Below, piece by piece: positions 61,405 through 64,000 of a DNA stretch of 64,000 bases (positions are counted from its first letter, which is position 1; each line of letters begins with the position of its first letter). The notes beneath the pieces were generated by a model. The model was not told the DNA's origin, searched no databases, and worked only from the letters and a program-made list of their open reading frames with translations. The stretch is from Sphingobacterium sp. GTDB taxonomy: Bacteria; Bacteroidota; Bacteroidia; Sphingobacteriales; Sphingobacteriaceae. The DNA lies in the NCBI GenBank assembly GCA_031286695.1, contig JAITTY010000022.1:1-64000 (forward strand). The letters run 5' to 3'. Made by a program: the position numbers and the translations under genes.

Positions 61405-62601
61405 ATGAATCCTCAAATCGAAAGACTTTACCAAATTTCACAAAAGAAAGAACGTCGCATCATTGGCCTTATGTCCGGAACTTCTCTAGATGGTCTCGAT
61501 ATCGCAATATGCCGCATAGAAAATGCAGGTAAGACAACAAAAATACAGTTAGAGCATTTCACTACAATGGATTATGAGGATGATTTCAGAGCACGAGTCC
61601 GTGAAGTTTTTGCAAAACGAAATATCGACCAACAATTATTTTCGGGACTGAATGCTTATATTGGAGTCACGCATGCCAAATTAATCAATACAGCATTACA
61701 ACAATGGAATATATCAAGCAACGAGATTGATTGTATAGCCAGCCATGGACAAACCGTCTACCATGCTCCTCAATCGTTGACCAAAGATCGCAACTGGCCC
61801 AACAGCACTTTACAAATTGGAGATGGAGATCATATCGCGGTAGATACAGGTATCATAACCCTATCTGACTTTAGGCAGAAACATATTGCCGCAGGAGGAG
61901 AAGGGGCACCTTTGGCTGCTTACGGAGACTTCCTGCTTTTCTCACACCCCACAGAAAATCGCTTCTTGCTGAATATTGGTGGTATTTCCAATTTCACATT
62001 TATCCCAAGCCATCAAACAAAATTAAAGGCATATGCAACAGATCTCGGTCCAGGCAATACAATGATGAACCAATACATGAAGGCTAATTTTAATCAGGAG
62101 ATGGATAGAGATGCCTATATGGCCAAAAAGGGACAAGTAAATGATGCGCTATTGAATCAATTATTAACAGAAGAATTTCTAACACTGCCATTTCCAAAAA
62201 CCACCGGGCCAGAACTATTTAATTTGACCTATCTTGAAAAGGCGCAAGATAATACGAATACAACCGATCTATCCCATAAAGATGTCATGGCAACCCTGAA
62301 TCGCTTTGCTGCTCAAGCAATGGTTAATGGAATTCGCAGACAGACTGAAGGTCTAACCGATGTCGCCGTATATATCAGCGGCGGAGGTCTACACAACCCT
62401 TTGCTGTTTGATTACATCAAAACAAGTTTACCGACAATTAAGGTACAAAGTTTTGCAACATTAGGTATAGATCCAGACGCCAAAGAGGCCGTCCTCTTTG
62501 CTTTGTTAGCAAATGAAACTTTGGTAGGCAACAAATCCAATGTAGCGCAAATTAAAGATTCGCCCGCTATCTGTATGGGCAAAATCAGCTTACCCGAATA
62601 A
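61405..62601 (+). CDS. anmK: anhydro-N-acetylmuramic acid kinase
   Basis: Phosphorylates and hydrolyses 1,6-anhydroMurNAc to MurNAc-6-phosphate in wall recycling. The N-terminal ATP-loop GLMSGTSLDGLDIAIC (about 21-36) is intact, as are IASHGQTVYHAP (about 112-123), GDFRQ-like ITLSDFRQKHIAAGGEGAPL (about 152-171), the DLGPGNTMMN motif and VYISGGGLHNPLL near the C-terminus. Its stop directly abuts the convergent DUF2461 gene's stop (62601/62602). Confidence 0.93.
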   Translation: MNPQIERLYQISQKKERRIIGLMSGTSLDGLDIAICRIENAGKTTKIQLEHFTTMDYEDDFRARVREVFAKRNIDQQLFSGLNAYIGVTHAKLINTALQQWNISSNEIDCIASHGQTVYHAPQSLTKDRNWPNSTLQIGDGDHIAVDTGIITLSDFRQKHIAAGGEGAPLAAYGDFLLFSHPTENRFLLNIGGISNFTFIPSHQTKLKAYATDLGPGNTMMNQYMKANFNQEMDRDAYMAKKGQVNDALLNQLLTEEFLTLPFPKTTGPELFNLTYLEKAQDNTNTTDLSHKDVMATLNRFAAQAMVNGIRRQTEGLTDVAVYISGGGLHNPLLFDYIKTSLPTIKVQSFATLGIDPDAKEAVLFALLANETLVGNKSNVAQIKDSPAICMGKISLPE

Positions 62602-63273
62602 TTATTCTGTATCGATGGCTTCTTGTAAAAATTCCTTAAAAGGAAGCATAGTTTTATAGGAAGTCACGATATTATCCAGTGCATTTTTCGCCGATAACTC
62701 CTTTATTGTTAAAGGCCTATCCAACACAAAACTCTTCAATTTGATCAAGTCAATAAACGGATTATCCTCACTATAACCTGCAGGCGCACGCTTCAGTAAA
62801 TCTTCTTTGAAAAGTGCAATATTACTGCCTGTCAATACCGTTTTTAAAATTTCATCCAATTTATTACCACTGTAATCAATTTCTTGTCTTATTGCCTCTA
62901 AATGTTGCTTTTCTGGACGCCAATATCCACAGGCAATAAATGAATTTTCTGCTCCAATATGAATGTAGTACTCTGGTCCCTGCAACTTTCTTCCATCAAC
63001 TGAAATTCCTGCCCCAAACCAACTTTTATAAGGTGTTTTATCATTTGAAAAGCGCGTATCACGGTAAATACGAAACAAACATTTACTAGCCTGTATGGAG
63101 GTATTAATTTTAGGGTCAAACTCACTCAATGCCGCAATTAAATCCGTTAAAAAACTTCTCACATCAGCCAATGCAGCTTCATATTTCCCTCTGTTATCGG
63201 CAAACCATTCCCTAGAATTATTAGCTTTCAATTCCGTTAAAAAATCAAATGTAGATTTTTGAATGTGACTCAT
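62602..63273 (-). CDS. DUF2461 family protein
   Basis: A cytosolic 223-residue member of DUF2461, recognised by FLTELKANNSREWFADN (about 10-26), CLFRIYRDTRFSNDKTPYKS (about 65-84) and YYIHIGAENSFIACGYWRPE (about 103-122). Function unknown, although a conserved Arg/Asp-rich pocket suggests an enzyme. It lies 7 bp after cdsA on the same strand. Confidence 0.9.
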   Translation of the reverse strand: MSHIQKSTFDFLTELKANNSREWFADNRGKYEAALADVRSFLTDLIAALSEFDPKINTSIQASKCLFRIYRDTRFSNDKTPYKSWFGAGISVDGRKLQGPEYYIHIGAENSFIACGYWRPEKQHLEAIRQEIDYSGNKLDEILKTVLTGSNIALFKEDLLKRAPAGYSEDNPFIDLIKLKSFVLDRPLTIKELSAKNALDNIVTSYKTMLPFKEFLQEAIDTE

Positions 63274-63280
63274 AATACAA

Positions 63281-64000
63281 TCAATTGATTAAAATTAAGA
63301 AAACATAGACCATTGGTGCCGCTAATAACAACCCATCAAATCTATCTAAAAAACCACCATGTCCAGGCAATATATTTCCGGAATCCTTGACATGTAAGCT
63401 CCGTTTCAACATAGACTCTACCAAATCCCCCAATGTTCCTACAATACTGATAATTGCTGCAATACTGATCCATTGCCAAAGCGGAAGATAACCGAAATAT
63501 TTTTCCAGATTTATAGCTGCAACAATAGCCAAAATCAAGCCACCAAAAAAACCTTCCCATGTTTTCTTTGGCGATATTCGTTCGAATAGTTTACGCTTTC
63601 CGAAACTTCGTCCAGCCAGATATGCCCCAGTATCATTTGTCCACAATAAAATCAAGAAGCCCAAAGGCAGGACATAATTAAAATTTCCTTGGATAAAACC
63701 TAATTTGGAAAATAGGAAAAAAGGTAGGGTAACATAGGCTATTCCCAAAAAAGTATAGGCAATATCGTTAAAAGGAAACGTTCGCTTCTGGAAAAGGGAA
63801 ATAATATAAGTCACACTGACAAAAGGAATAATCAGCACCAAAAATTTTTCTTCCAGTATATTCATCGAAATCAACGATCCCAATGCGAATAGCACCAGTG
63901 CAAGTGCTACACCTATACCCTTATTTGGAGCCCGTTCTTCGGATGATACTATTCCATAAAACTCATAAAGACACCAGGTACTTAGTAATGTGAAAAATAT
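63281..64000 (-). CDS. cdsA: phosphatidate cytidylyltransferase (N-terminus beyond window)
   Basis: Makes CDP-diacylglycerol from phosphatidic acid and CTP for phospholipid synthesis. The reading frame is open to the right edge; 240 residues are visible and the first helices are missing. Multiple membrane helices lead to the signature WTNDTGAYLAGRSFGKRKLF (about 120-139 of the visible part), the SPKKTWEGFFGG segment and the C-terminal LPGHGGFLDRFDGLLLAAP motif with the Mg-binding Asp residues. The true start is to the right of 64000. Confidence 0.93.
   Translation of the reverse strand: MFFTLLSTWCLYEFYGIVSSEERAPNKGIGVALALVLFALGSLISMNILEEKFLVLIIPFVSVTYIISLFQKRTFPFNDIAYTFLGIAYVTLPFFLFSKLGFIQGNFNYVLPLGFLILLWTNDTGAYLAGRSFGKRKLFERISPKKTWEGFFGGLILAIVAAINLEKYFGYLPLWQWISIAAIISIVGTLGDLVESMLKRSLHVKDSGNILPGHGGFLDRFDGLLLAAPMVYVFLILIN

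Noticed and set aside
1..64000. CRISPR array, rRNA operon or insertion sequence
   Set aside because: No regularly spaced exact repeats, rRNA conserved segments, or transposase frame with terminal inverted repeats were seen.

Overview
The window looks like a chromosomal piece of a member of the Bacteroidota, most likely Sphingobacteriaceae (Sphingobacterium-like). The basis is gene content and promoter grammar: the 7-bp-centred TAnnTTTG promoter element recurs, classical Shine-Dalgarno sequences are scarce, and there is an AURKAIP1/COX24-type mini ribosomal protein, DUF3078, DUF6952, DUF6263, 7TMR-DISM and LytTR regulators, futalosine-route menaquinone synthesis (MqnB) and many exported lipoproteins and outer-membrane barrels. 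There are no rRNAs, CRISPR arrays or intact insertion sequences. About 57 protein genes and three tRNAs can be supported.

Layout. 1-1007: visibly GC-richer non-coding DNA (1-590), then an 11-bp-periodic TTAGGTT-type hairpin repeat (597-696). 1008-10368: a polyphosphate/nucleotide-signalling neighbourhood: HD-PycTM membrane protein, ppk1, SdiA-regulated-like lipoprotein, an outer-membrane barrel with an atypical kinase-like motif, and a GAF protein. 10465-20318: housekeeping and metabolism (TRIC channel, def, Gfo/Idh oxidoreductase with miaA, rng with an AURKAIP1-like peptide, TPR protein and HU, a BioF-like PLP enzyme and a D-2-hydroxyacid dehydrogenase). 20585-31238: TonB receptor, LytS/LytTR pair, small barrels, lipoprotein, CPBP protease, membrane LytTR regulator, exported amidohydrolase.

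31448-36945 is the most intriguing locus: a GNAT/autoinducer-synthase-like protein overlaps a SAM methyltransferase, followed at once by a 7TMR-DISM histidine kinase, a receiver-kinase hybrid and a convergent stand-alone receiver. This reads like a self-contained small-molecule synthesis-and-sensing circuit, although no signal is known.

37393-51525: tRNA-Lys, a Cys-motif membrane protein, a tricorn-like S41 protease, an MFS transporter, a PAP2 phosphatase, tRNA-Arg, tRNA-Tyr, a peroxide-defence operon (ahpC, thioredoxin, DUF6952), a PIG-L deacetylase, and a sodium/solute symporter preceded by two tiny membrane proteins (69 and 30 aa). 51561-56342 on the minus strand is a six-gene cell-wall operon (O-methyltransferase, two glucosaminidases, a CarboxypepD-like protein, DUF3078, amidase). 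56584-57655 is queD-folE. 57905-58022 holds the second copy of the hairpin repeat. 58242-64000: mqnB, pdhB, a DUF6263 protein, gcvH, anmK, DUF2461 and cdsA, which runs off the right edge.

Three tRNA genes share an identically spaced TTG-N20-TAnnTTTG promoter. This gives an internal standard for the weaker promoter calls.
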